33,941 nucleotides of DNA from DAOUGC01 sp034429695 (GTDB taxonomy: Bacteria > Chloroflexota > Anaerolineae > Anaerolineales > Anaerolineaceae). The stretch lies in contig DAOUGC010000255.1 of the NCBI GenBank assembly GCA_034429695.1, positions 1-33,941 of the forward strand. The letters run 5' to 3'. Position numbers and translations under genes: made by a program. The notes under the pieces are model-generated. The model searched no databases. It was given only the letters and a program-made list of their open reading frames with translations, and was not told the origin of the DNA. Within the stretch, counting starts at the first letter, position 1; the number at the start of each line of letters is the position of its first letter. Of this stretch, positions 14,152 through 21,793 are shown piece after piece.

Positions 14152-14180
14152 TGTACACACAAATTATTCTATGGTATAAG
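14152..14180 (+). promoter_or_regulatory. Promoter of the 6S RNA
   Basis: TGTACA (14152-14157), 17-base spacer, TATAAG (14175-14180) with an extended TGG before it. Predicted start at about 14184-14188, where the 6S closing stem begins. Confidence 0.65.
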
Positions 14181-14183
14181 AGC

Positions 14184-14362
14184 AATACCCTGCTGTGCTC
14201 GTGATGCCGCACAACCGGTTTTGAGCCAACACCAGTTTTATGGGGTTCAGCATATACAAAGGCAACGCGATAGGCTTCGGCCAAGGCGGCGCCCAGTAGC
14301 AGAACCCCACCTGCGCAAGCAGGTTCAAAACTACGCTGCACACGGCACGGTGGGGTTCTTTC
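14184..14362 (+). ncRNA. ssrS: 6S RNA
   Basis: Small RNA that binds RNA polymerase holoenzyme by mimicking an open promoter. No protein is convincing in this 388-base gap, but one strand folds as 6S RNA of normal length (about 180). Closing stem: AATACCC with GGGGTT, then GTGC/GCAC, CGTG/CACG, TGC/GCA. The 5' side of the bubble holds TTTTGAGCCAACACC, like the TGAGCC region of E. coli 6S. The apical arm starts with TGGGGTTC (14241-14248) paired to GAACCCCA (14302-14309) and ends in a GGC-TTCG-GCC loop (14273-14282) inside CGC/GCG and GGC/GCC steps. The 3' bubble strand holds the small hairpin ACCTGC-GCAA-GCAGGT (14309-14324), where E. coli has one too. A promoter sits at the right distance and a T-rich tract follows. 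Bases 14018-14150 and 14363-14405 hold nothing else I can name. Confidence 0.8.
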
Positions 14363-14405
14363 TTTTAAGGCAGCAGTTTGGGTTGTACCACTGATTTTGC
14401 GGTGT

Positions 14406-14762
14406 CTACCTCACCATGATCTTGCGAACCTGGGGGGTATCCAGTTTTAAGACAAGATACATGGACAGCAGCAAACCAAACAACGAAGCAATGATATAAG
14501 TCACATTTACAACACCGGTCGTCTTATCCATGCTGTTGGAAAACAACATCATCAGCCGCACAATGACATTCATACCCTGCAGAAAGATGGCAAAGGTGAG
14601 CGCGAGCGAACGACCACGCCACAGCAACCAGCCCAGCAGGCCGATCAACACAGCCACAATCAGGATCAATACGATACCTGACCCCAACATGGAAGGAGGA
14701 TAAGACAGTACAGCCACGATGGGCAACAGGATGAAGAGCAATACCTTGCTGAGTGTATTCAT
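14406..14762 (-). CDS. Small membrane protein of unknown function, end of liv operon
   Basis: Not recognised. A 118-residue protein with four predicted membrane helices: about 5-22, 26-46, 53-74 and 84-104, and a short basic tail (QVRKIMVR). No signal peptide cleavage site or catalytic motif. I start at the ATG at 14762, which has GGGAG about ten bases upstream; the frame is open further up but overlaps the end of livF. It follows livF by 22 bases and is very probably cotranscribed with the transporter. It could be an accessory membrane component or an unrelated passenger. Confidence 0.7.
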   Translation of the reverse strand: MNTLSKVLLFILLPIVAVLSYPPSMLGSGIVLILIVAVLIGLLGWLLWRGRSLALTFAIFLQGMNVIVRLMMLFSNSMDKTTGVVNVTYIIASLFGLLLSMYLVLKLDTPQVRKIMVR

Positions 14763-14784
14763 GATTTTTCCGCTCCCTTCCTGA

Positions 14785-15495
14785 TTAATGCCCACCCAGG
14801 TAGGCTTCCACAACAACCGGGTTCTCGAGCAGTTCACTGCCCTTGCCTTCCAGCATCACCTCACCGGTCACCATTACGTAACCGCGGTCAGCAATGGCAA
14901 GCGCCATTTGCGCGTTCTGCTCCACCAGCAGGATGCTGGTTCCCTGGTCGTTGATATCACGGATGATCTCGAAGATCTGCTCCACCAGAATGGGGGCCAG
15001 ACCCATGGAGGGTTCATCCAGCAGCAACAGCTTGGGATGCGCCATTAAACCGCGCGCAATTGCCAGCATTTGCTGTTCACCGCCAGAGAGCGTACCGCCC
15101 AGTTGATTGCGGCGTTCCTTCAGTCTTGGGAAGCGCACAAAGGCTGCTTCAATATCCCGGGAAACCTGCGCCTTGTCACTTTGGATGAAAGCACCGATCT
15201 CCAGATTTTCCATGACAGACAGGGTGGCAAATATTTTACGCCCCTCAGGCACCTGGATCATCCCACGACGCACAATGTCCTGTCCGGGCATCTGGGTAAT
15301 TTCTTCACCCAGGTAATGGATGCTGCCGTTTCGAGACCGTAAAATACCGGACAGCGTATTCAGCGTGGTGGATTTTCCCGCTCCGTTCGCTCCGATCAGC
15401 GTGACGATCTCACCCTGCTCCACATGGAAGTTGATGCCCTTCAGAGCGTGAATTGCACCGTAATATACGTGTAGGTCTTTGACTTCGAGCATCAT
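14785..15495 (-). CDS. livF: Branched-chain amino acid ABC transporter ATP-binding protein LivF
   Basis: One of two cytoplasmic ATPases that drive the Liv importer. The 236-residue length and sequence are typical of LivF: Walker A GANGAGKST (35-43), the LivF-type PEGRKIFATLSVMENL, signature LSGGEQQMLAIARGL, Walker B LLLLDEPSMGLAP and switch LLVEQN. The C-terminus ends in VEAYLGGH, the usual family ending. It starts 3 bases after the livG stop, so translation is coupled. All catalytic residues are present. Confidence 0.95.
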   Translation of the reverse strand: MMLEVKDLHVYYGAIHALKGINFHVEQGEIVTLIGANGAGKSTTLNTLSGILRSRNGSIHYLGEEITQMPGQDIVRRGMIQVPEGRKIFATLSVMENLEIGAFIQSDKAQVSRDIEAAFVRFPRLKERRNQLGGTLSGGEQQMLAIARGLMAHPKLLLLDEPSMGLAPILVEQIFEIIRDINDQGTSILLVEQNAQMALAIADRGYVMVTGEVMLEGKGSELLENPVVVEAYLGGH

Positions 15496-15498
15496 GGG

Positions 15499-16347
15499 CT
15501 ACTTCTTTCGTCGGAATTTTTCGGATAAGGCTGCCGCGCCCGGCCCCAGGTAGGCTTCAATCACTCTATCGTTCGACTGGATCTCCTGCGGCGTACCGCG
15601 CGCAATGACTTCACCAAAGTCCATCACGGTGATGTTTTCACAGATGTTCATCACCACACGCATCTGGTGTTCGATCAACAGGATGGTCAGGTTAAATCGC
15701 TCACGGATGAAATGGATCAGTTCGAGCAGGTTATCAGCTTCATTGGGGTTCATACCGGCGGCAGGCTCATCCAGCAGCAGCAACTGCGGGGTGGCTGCCA
15801 GTGCGCGGGCAATTTCCAGACGGCGTTGTTCACCGTACGGCAGGTTCTTGGCTGTCTCACCCAGGCGATCCTGCAGGTTGAACACCGACAGAAACTCAAT
15901 CGCCCGCAGAGTCAGCTCATCTTCGCGCTGCTTGAACTTGCGGCTGTGCAAAAGTGCGTCAGCCAGTCCGTAACCGGCGTGTGGATGATAGGCAATGCGC
16001 ACGTTATCCAGCACGGTCAGGTTGGGGAACAGGCGAATGTTCTGGAAGGTGCGGGCCACACCGAGATGATTGATCTCAAATGGCTGCAATCCCGAAATAT
16101 CCTGCCCGTTGAAAGTCACCGAACCCTGTGTGGGGGCGTACACACCGGTGATCACGTTAAAGACGGTGGTCTTTCCGGCTCCATTGGGACCGATCAGTCC
16201 GTTCAATTCGCCCTTGTTCAGCACCAGGTCAACATTGTTTACCGCTTTCAACCCACCAAACGCCTTGGTCAGCCCACTCAATTGCAACAGCGGCTCAGTA
16301 GAGGTTTGCGGCATTTCCTTTACCATGGGGGTGGCCTGTTCGCTCAT
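15499..16347 (-). CDS. livG: Branched-chain amino acid ABC transporter ATP-binding protein LivG
   Basis: Second cytoplasmic ATPase of the Liv importer. The 282-residue product has Walker A GPNGAGKTT, the LivG-specific insert with GVARTFQNIRLFPNLTVLDNV, signature YGEQRRLEIARALA, Walker B LLLLDEPAAGMNP and switch LLIEHQM. The C-terminal VIEAYLGPGAAA is characteristic, followed by a basic SEKFRRKK tail. There is an N-terminal extension of about 18 residues. Its ATG shares one base with the livM stop (TAATG), indicating translational coupling. Confidence 0.95.
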   Translation of the reverse strand: MSEQATPMVKEMPQTSTEPLLQLSGLTKAFGGLKAVNNVDLVLNKGELNGLIGPNGAGKTTVFNVITGVYAPTQGSVTFNGQDISGLQPFEINHLGVARTFQNIRLFPNLTVLDNVRIAYHPHAGYGLADALLHSRKFKQREDELTLRAIEFLSVFNLQDRLGETAKNLPYGEQRRLEIARALAATPQLLLLDEPAAGMNPNEADNLLELIHFIRERFNLTILLIEHQMRVVMNICENITVMDFGEVIARGTPQEIQSNDRVIEAYLGPGAAALSEKFRRKK

Positions 16348-17651
16348 TACGCCACCTCCTCTGGATTGGATGGCATTCCCATCTCCGGGTTCATCGGATT
16401 CTTATCCTTCAACTCGACTGCCCTACCCAGTTTTTTCTTGACAATGTCAGGCAGCACCTGGCGAAGATAGGGTAATTCGTAGTTGCCAAACAGACCATTG
16501 GGTTTTAGCAGCATCATAATCAGCAGCAGCAGCGGATAAACCACAAAACGCCAGGTTTCAAACCCATCCGGCAGCCACAGACGCAGGAAACCTTCCAGAA
16601 CCAGCGCCCATGCAAATGAAGCAAACACCGTGCCGGTGACACTGCCCAGCCCACCGAACACCACAATAATCATGGGGTCGAAGGACTTGATGAAATTAAA
16701 CGTGTTGGGATGCAGGAAGCCGTTGATGTGTGCGTACAGGCCGCCCGCCAGCCCTGCAAACAGGCTGCCGATCACAAAGGTCAGGTTTTTAAAGTAAGCC
16801 ACATCAATACCCATGGCTTTGGCAGCGATCTCGTCCTCTCGCACCGAGACAATGGCGCGTCCAGTGGTGGACTGCAACAGATTGCGGGTGACAATCACCA
16901 CCAGGATGAGGAACGCCGCCACCCAGAACCAACTGGTGACCTTGGGGATGCTGATCATGCCACGTGCACCTTTCATCTCGACAAACCCCATGAGGGTATC
17001 CGAGTTGTCCAGCAGCACTTTGACGATGATGGTGAAACCCAGGGTGGCAATGCCAAAGTAGTCGGAGCCGAGCGTCAACACCGGCAAACCGAACAGGAAG
17101 CTCACTTCAGCAGCAACCAGGCCGGCCAGTATCACCGCCAGGAAGAACACGATCTGCAGGCTGACCCCGGCCGGCAACGCCGAGAGGGCAGCGGTCACGG
17201 GGGCGTCCAGGAACTTGCCAATAAAGACGGATGCGATGGTGAGTACCACAACGGTCAGGAAGTACAGGGCAAATTGAGATAACGCATCCATGCCGCGCAC
17301 TTTGCCCAACAGCTTTTGCAGCACCATGATGGCCGCGCCGCCCAGCAGCACCGAGAACAAAACCACCAGCAACCCACCTGCGCTGTGCAGCATCTGCCAG
17401 CGGTAGGTGATGTCAGCAGCGGTGTAGGCGCCGATGGCGTAGAAACCCCACTGACCCAGTGAAAACTGACCATTGAACCCGTAAATGAGGTTGAGGCCCA
17501 GGCTGACGATTGCCATAACAGCGCCCAGCCGCAAAATGGTGTACCAGAAAGTGTTCAGGATGCCCAGGCTGATCAGCACCTGAACAATCACCAGCAGCAG
17601 GATGGCGCCGCCGATAAACACAACTGAATTGTTCTTGAATAGTTTAGCCAT
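16347..17651 (-). CDS. livM: Branched-chain amino acid ABC transporter permease LivM
   Basis: Integral membrane permease that pairs with LivH. At 434 residues it is longer than the usual 300-350, because of an extra hydrophobic stretch (about residues 80-185) inserted before the conserved core. The core shows LGLNLIYGFNGQFSLGQWGFYAIGAYT near the start, then ATLGFTIIVKVLLDN, the coupling loop region VREDEIAAKAMGID, GLAGGLYAH, and IVVFGGLGSVTGTVFAS. It ends with a charged segment (ELKDKNPMNPE). Start is six bases after the livH stop with AGGG upstream. Confidence 0.93.
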   Translation of the reverse strand: MAKLFKNNSVVFIGGAILLLVIVQVLISLGILNTFWYTILRLGAVMAIVSLGLNLIYGFNGQFSLGQWGFYAIGAYTAADITYRWQMLHSAGGLLVVLFSVLLGGAAIMVLQKLLGKVRGMDALSQFALYFLTVVVLTIASVFIGKFLDAPVTAALSALPAGVSLQIVFFLAVILAGLVAAEVSFLFGLPVLTLGSDYFGIATLGFTIIVKVLLDNSDTLMGFVEMKGARGMISIPKVTSWFWVAAFLILVVIVTRNLLQSTTGRAIVSVREDEIAAKAMGIDVAYFKNLTFVIGSLFAGLAGGLYAHINGFLHPNTFNFIKSFDPMIIVVFGGLGSVTGTVFASFAWALVLEGFLRLWLPDGFETWRFVVYPLLLLIMMLLKPNGLFGNYELPYLRQVLPDIVKKKLGRAVELKDKNPMNPEMGMPSNPEEVA

Positions 17652-17657
17652 CCTGCC

Positions 17658-18776
17658 CTACGCTTTCTCTCGGGAAGGCTCACCGAAGATACCGGTGGGC
17701 CGCACCAACAATACAACAATGAGAATGCTGAAGGCAATGGCGTCACGCATGGGGGTGGAGATGTAGGCTGCGCTCAATGTCTCAGCCTGTCCCATGATCA
17801 ATGCGCCAACCAGCGCTCCAGGAATGCTGCCGATGCCGCCAAGCACAGCCGCCACAAATGCCTTCAAACCGGGGATGATACCCATCCAGAAGAACACCTG
17901 TGGATACGCAATGGCGTACAACATACCAGCCACACCTGCCAGGGCAGCACCCAGGGCAAAGGTGGTGGAGATGATGGCATCAGCATTGATACCCATCAAA
18001 CGGGCAGTCTGCTTGTCATAAGCAACTGCCCGCATGGCGCGTCCAATTTTGGTTTTCTGCACGATGAAATTAAGGAGCAGGAGCAAGCCAAGTGACAGCA
18101 GGATGATGATCACCAGAATGTTGGAGAAAATAATGCTACCCGGGGGAACACCCTCGCTGGTGACCCTGCCAAAGCCACTGGAATTAACGTACCAGGTGAT
18201 AACCTCAAACGGACGCTCAAAAGTAATGAAGTTTGGCGTGAACACAAACTGCAGCGCACCGAAATATTCAAGGAAGAAGGAAACACCGATGGCGGTAATT
18301 AGTGCAGAAATGCGCGGAGCGTCGCGCAAAGGCTTATAGGCGATCCGCTCGATGGTGAAGGCCATCAGGGCGCAGACCACCATGGCAAAAATGATCACCG
18401 TCAGCGTGCCCACAATGAGGTTTAAAGCGGGGGGAACACCAGGGATCACCTTTGCCAGCCAGTTATGAATTTGAAACCGGCTGATGGCAAAGAAACTGAC
18501 AAAAGCGCCCACCATGAAGACATCGCCGTGCGCAAAGTTAATCAGGCGCACAATACCGTAAACCATGGTATAGCCAAGCGCAATCAACGCATAAACAAAA
18601 CCAAGCTGAAGGCCATTGACAATTTGTTGGGTGAATAGAATGGGGCCGGCGATTAACGAGATGGTCAGCTTGTAAACTGCCAGTAGAGCAATCGCCAGCA
18701 GGAAAAGCTTTCCAAGCCACCCCTTCTTGATAAAGACCTGAAAAAATGTTGGGTTGGGGGTTGTCGAAGCTCTCAT
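17658..18776 (-). CDS. livH: Branched-chain amino acid ABC transporter permease LivH
   Basis: First permease of the Liv importer. The 372-residue protein begins with an additional helix (about 20-45) and then the family core: QQIVNGLQLGFVYALIALG, MVYGIVRLINFAHGDVFMVG, the coupling loop AMRAVAYDKQTARLMGINAD, GMLYAIAYPQVFF and FVAAVLGGIGSIPGALVGA. It contains a longer-than-usual external loop (about 175-215). AAGGTAG serves as ribosome site. It is separated from livK by a strong hairpin that probably lowers its expression relative to the binding protein. Confidence 0.95.
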   Translation of the reverse strand: MRASTTPNPTFFQVFIKKGWLGKLFLLAIALLAVYKLTISLIAGPILFTQQIVNGLQLGFVYALIALGYTMVYGIVRLINFAHGDVFMVGAFVSFFAISRFQIHNWLAKVIPGVPPALNLIVGTLTVIIFAMVVCALMAFTIERIAYKPLRDAPRISALITAIGVSFFLEYFGALQFVFTPNFITFERPFEVITWYVNSSGFGRVTSEGVPPGSIIFSNILVIIILLSLGLLLLLNFIVQKTKIGRAMRAVAYDKQTARLMGINADAIISTTFALGAALAGVAGMLYAIAYPQVFFWMGIIPGLKAFVAAVLGGIGSIPGALVGALIMGQAETLSAAYISTPMRDAIAFSILIVVLLVRPTGIFGEPSREKA

Positions 18777-18802
18777 AGTCTACCTTGAGACATTATCTGG
18801 AG

Positions 18803-18833
18803 AAAGGGGCGGCAAATTGCCTGCCGCCCCTTT
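18803..18833 (-). promoter_or_regulatory. Intercistronic hairpin between livK and livH
   Basis: Perfect 12-bp stem AAAGGGGCGGCA (18803-18814) / TGCCGCCCCTTT (18822-18833), loop of 7. Only three U follow on the RNA, so it is a leaky terminator or 3'-end protector rather than a full stop, favouring excess binding protein over permeases. Confidence 0.75.
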
Positions 18834-18850
18834 TGAACAAGCAGATTGGA

Positions 18851-19999
18851 CTACGGAGCAACCGATTCCACGAAGGAAACCTTGCCGTCCGCCACGGTCA
18901 ACACTGCAGCCGATTTAATCGGGTTGTGGAATTCATCATAGGTGATGGTTCCAGAAACGCCGTCCCATTCAATCGCAGCCAGGGCATCCTTCACCTTGGC
19001 AGGATCGTCGCTACCGGCTTTCTCGATGGCAGCGATCAGCAGATTGGTGGCATCGTAACCCAGGGTCGCCAGAGCATCAGGAGTGGCGCCATATTCCGTA
19101 TTGTAGTTCGCCACCCAGTTCTGAACGATCTCGCGGGTGTCTTCGGGCGAATAGTGGTTGGAGTAGAAACCACCGGCAGCGGCGGACAGATCCAGGTCGG
19201 GGGAATCCCAGCCATCACCACCCATCATCACAGCGGTCACGCCCTTTTCCTTGGCCTGGGCAGCCACCAGATTGATGATGTTGTAGTAATCGGGTACAAA
19301 CAGAACTTCAGCGTTGGTCTCAGCCACCTTGGTAAGAATGGCGGAGAAATCGGTGTCGTTGGAGGTGTAGGTTTCCTTGCCAACAACTTCGCCACCGTTC
19401 TCGGTCCAGGCTTTTTCAAATGCTTCGGCCAGGCCGCGCACATAGTCATTGCCCTGATCGAACAGGATGAAGGCGGTCTTGAAACCCTTGCCCAGACCGA
19501 ACTTGGCCATCACCAGACCCTGGAAGGGGTCAATGAAGCAAGCGCGGAAGACGTAGTCCTTCACAGTGCCGTCGGCCTTGAGGGTGACGGTGGGGTTGGT
19601 GGAGGTGGGGGAAATCTGAACGACGCCCTTTTCCTGTGCAATTTCAGAAATGGGAATGGACGCGCTGGAGCACACTTCGCCGACGATGAATTTGACGCCG
19701 TCCTGGTCAATGACTTTGTTGGCGGCATTCACGGCCGGGTCAGGGGTGCACTGTGAATCTTCAACGATGGCTTCGATCTGGCGACCGAGGACGCCACCCT
19801 TGGCATTCCATTCCTTGATGGCCAGCAGAGCGCCATCGCGGGTGGACACACCGAAGGTGGGCACAGGGCCGCTCAAGGGCGCCAGGATGGCGATCTTGAC
19901 GGGGCCGTCGGAGCCGGCGGCGGGAGCGCCACCGGGTTGGCAGGCAGCCAGAATAACGGTTGCCAGAAGTACAACTGCGATCAAAATACGGCTTTTCAT
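18851..19999 (-). CDS. livK: Branched-chain amino acid ABC transporter substrate-binding lipoprotein LivK-like
   Basis: Extracytoplasmic binding protein (periplasmic-binding fold type I) that captures the substrate for the Liv permeases. The 382-residue precursor has a lipobox LAAC (Cys20), a short Gly/Ala/Pro linker, then VKIAILAPLSGPVPTFG, GRQIEAIVEDSQCTPDPA, the VGEVCSSASIPISEIA segment and LFDQGNDYVRGLAEAF typical of the family. Substrate may be Leu/Ile/Val, another amino acid, urea or a small amide; the sequence alone does not decide. The ATG at 19999 is preferred over TTG at 20005 because AGGAGAG is then about ten bases upstream. A strong promoter 360 bases upstream implies a long leader. 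Confidence 0.93.
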   Translation of the reverse strand: MKSRILIAVVLLATVILAACQPGGAPAAGSDGPVKIAILAPLSGPVPTFGVSTRDGALLAIKEWNAKGGVLGRQIEAIVEDSQCTPDPAVNAANKVIDQDGVKFIVGEVCSSASIPISEIAQEKGVVQISPTSTNPTVTLKADGTVKDYVFRACFIDPFQGLVMAKFGLGKGFKTAFILFDQGNDYVRGLAEAFEKAWTENGGEVVGKETYTSNDTDFSAILTKVAETNAEVLFVPDYYNIINLVAAQAKEKGVTAVMMGGDGWDSPDLDLSAAAGGFYSNHYSPEDTREIVQNWVANYNTEYGATPDALATLGYDATNLLIAAIEKAGSDDPAKVKDALAAIEWDGVSGTITYDEFHNPIKSAAVLTVADGKVSFVESVAP

Positions 20000-20359
20000 C
20001 TCCAATACTCTCCTCTTTTGTGTTGGTTCTTTTACGCGATTTCTTGCTTCATTCTCTTTACTACCCGGAAAGGCATCACCTCCTCAGTCGATGCTACACA
20101 CCGGTTGGGCATGAAATCAAATTAATCAATTATTAATGTAAATTAATGGAACTGCCCAACCGTATTGTTCTGCAAACAATCGATAACTGGATATGAGGAA
20201 CGGCAACAAATACCGTTCCGCGGCTAGTAATGAATATAGTAAGTAAGGGAGAGAACTAAGTGCATCGGCGTCATGCAATACTTCTTTTCATCGTCGATGG
20301 CTGCAGTGGATGGACAAACACTCAACCTCGATAACCAGCCGTTCAACTGGTTATTTATT
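20000..20359 (-). promoter_or_regulatory. Long structured 5' leader of the liv operon (candidate riboregulator)
   Basis: Inferred leader from the start near 20359 to the livK ATG. It can form, in RNA order: ATAACCAG/CTGGTTAT (20354-20331, 8 bp), TGCAT/ATGCA (20277-20261), GGAACGG/CCGTTCC (20219-20197, 7 bp), ATTGTT/AACAAT (20180-20164), a 9-bp CGGTTGGGC/GCCCAACCG pair (20162-20102) enclosing 43 AT-rich bases, and GCATC/GATGC (20094-20073) whose loop exposes AGGAGG. It matches no riboswitch motif I know; no T-box or SAM-type consensus was seen. Confidence 0.45.
20032..20076 (-). CDS. Possible 14-residue leader peptide upstream of livK
   Basis: ATG at 20076 reads MPFRVVKRMKQEIA then TAA, ending 32 bases before the livK ATG. 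It directly follows AGGAGGTG, an almost perfect match to the 16S anti-Shine-Dalgarno, though the spacing of two bases is shorter than ideal. It contains two Val and one Ile, which is suggestive but weak for attenuation. Could be chance. Confidence 0.25.
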   Translation of the reverse strand: MPFRVVKRMKQEIA

Positions 20360-20365
20360 CAAGCC

Positions 20366-20394
20366 ATAGTACAACTTTCAGATCGGTTTGTCAA
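20366..20394 (-). promoter_or_regulatory. Promoter of the liv operon
   Basis: On the minus strand a perfect TTGACA (20394-20389), 17-base spacer and TACTAT (20371-20366). Predicted start near 20359. The rest of the gap (20395-20523) is AT-rich; a weak rightward TTTCCA-N17-TATTCT (20434-20462) may serve the aminotransferase gene. Confidence 0.65.
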
Positions 20395-20523
20395 TACTTT
20401 TTAAGACATTCATCACATTTAATTCCCGCGAATTTTCCACCTGCCCGCGATTGTGCTATTCTTATCAATAAAGCTTCGTTTTCCCATCCTCTCAATTGAT
20501 GCACCCACAAGGAAACATTCATT

Positions 20524-21627
20524 ATGTCCATGAAACCACTCAAACTGATGATCCCTGGCCCCATTCAGCCTGACCCGGCTGTCCTGCAGGCCATGGGCAG
20601 CCCGGTGCAACCTCACTACGGGCCAGCATGGACCGACTTTTATAACCAGACCATCGATCTCATTCGCCAGGTTATGCATACCCGCGCCGATACCTTTTTG
20701 ATGGTGGGTTCAGGCTCATCCGGCATTGACGCTTGTATCGGCAGTGCTCTTTCCACCGGCGAGAAAATTCTGGTGGGTTCCAACGGTTTCTTCGGAGACC
20801 GCCTGACTGCCGTGGCGCGCGGTTATGGATTGCAGGTGGCAACGGTGGATTGCCCTTGGGGGCAGGCGCTGACTGCTGCTCACTTTGAAGCCGCTTACAA
20901 AGCCCATCCAGATGCCGTTGCGGTTGCCATGGTGCACCTTGAGACCTCCACAACCATTGTCAATTCGGTCGAGGAGGTGGCTCGTTTTTGCAAACAAAAT
21001 GGCCTGCTTTGCATCATTGATGCAGTGTCCTCTCTGGGCGGCGTGCCCTTCTGCATGGACGACTGGGGCATTGACCTGGTTGCATCTGCATCACAAAAAT
21101 GCCTCGGAGCGCCTCCAGGCCTCGCCCCCGTTGCTGTATCTGATAATGGGTGGCGCATGATCGACCGCAACCCAGACAAGGGTCACGGTTGGTATGGCGA
21201 CCTGCGCGTCTGGCGGCAGTATGCCCTGGATTGGGCCGACTGGCACCCCTTCCCAATCACCATGGCGACCAACAATGTGGTTGCGCTGAACACCAGTCTC
21301 AACCAGTTGCTTGCCGAAGGCATTGAAACCCGCCTGGAGCGCTATCGCAAACTGGCTCTGCATCTGCGCGCAGGCTTGCGCCGCCTTGGAATGGAACCCT
21401 ATACTCCGGATGAGATTATGGCTCCGGTTCTGACCGCGGCTTATGGTCCCCAGGGTGTTCCCACCAGCCAGATTGTGCACTACATGGAATGTGAACATGA
21501 CCTAAAAATATCCGGCGGATTGGGCGCGCTAAAAGACAAAATCTTCCGCATCGGGCATATGTCGCCTGTGTTAACCATGGACGATATTGACGACCTGATC
21601 GAGCGCTTGAGCCAATTTAAAGCTTGA
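20524..21627 (+). CDS. Class V aminotransferase, alanine/serine-glyoxylate type
   Basis: PLP-dependent enzyme of fold type I that moves an amino group between an amino acid (alanine or serine) and glyoxylate or a similar keto acid. Over 367 residues: N-terminal LMIPGPIQPDPAVLQAMG, the cofactor phosphate region VGSGSSGIDACIGS, HLETSTTIVN, Asp167 in IIDAVSSLGG that contacts the pyridine nitrogen, and the PLP lysine Lys192 in SASQKCLGAPPG. The C-terminal FRIGHMSPVL is shared with alanine-glyoxylate and serine-glyoxylate aminotransferases. Exact substrates cannot be fixed from sequence. AAGGAAA lies before the ATG, and a very strong hairpin ends the unit. Divergent from the liv operon. Confidence 0.88.
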   Translation: MSMKPLKLMIPGPIQPDPAVLQAMGSPVQPHYGPAWTDFYNQTIDLIRQVMHTRADTFLMVGSGSSGIDACIGSALSTGEKILVGSNGFFGDRLTAVARGYGLQVATVDCPWGQALTAAHFEAAYKAHPDAVAVAMVHLETSTTIVNSVEEVARFCKQNGLLCIIDAVSSLGGVPFCMDDWGIDLVASASQKCLGAPPGLAPVAVSDNGWRMIDRNPDKGHGWYGDLRVWRQYALDWADWHPFPITMATNNVVALNTSLNQLLAEGIETRLERYRKLALHLRAGLRRLGMEPYTPDEIMAPVLTAAYGPQGVPTSQIVHYMECEHDLKISGGLGALKDKIFRIGHMSPVLTMDDIDDLIERLSQFKA

Positions 21628-21646
21628 ACCCCGGTCCCACCATTTA

Positions 21647-21692
21647 TCAACAATCAAAACGCCCTCCAAAACGAGGGCGTTTTGATTGTTGA
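21647..21692. terminator. Very long perfect inverted repeat, bidirectional terminator
   Basis: Twenty-bp perfect stem (21647-21666 / 21673-21692) with the six-base loop CAAAAC. The GC core is GCCCTC/GAGGGC, flanked by CAAAA and TTTTG so termination works on both strands. CCCGGTC (21630-21636) and GACCGGG (21691-21697) extend the symmetry. Confidence 0.85.
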
Positions 21693-21793
21693 CCGGGACA
21701 AGAGAAGTACAATTAAAGCAAAGTATCACTCAAAAACAGAATTCGCTCATTCTTTCATCCATCCAGACACACCTGCATGGAGGATTTTCCTGT

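Noticed and set aside
14089..14394. Protein-coding frames on either strand between the copper chaperone and liv genes
   Set aside because: They lack ribosome sites and protein-like composition, and the segment folds as 6S RNA instead.
14184..14400. 6S RNA on the minus strand
   Set aside because: The arms pair on either strand, but the promoter, the TTTTGAGCC bubble sequence and the order of hairpins fit only the plus strand.
16070..16470. Plus-strand frames opposite livG and livM
   Set aside because: Antisense to well-supported ABC transporter genes; no start signals.
18785..19756. Long open frame on the plus strand opposite livK (323 codons)
   Set aside because: It mirrors livK codon structure, has no ribosome site, and its translation is Gly/His/Val-rich without family features.
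20000..20359. Known riboswitch or T-box in the livK leader
   Set aside because: No T-box AGGGUGGNACCGCG, SAM, glycine, glutamine or TPP consensus could be found by eye on the transcribed strand.
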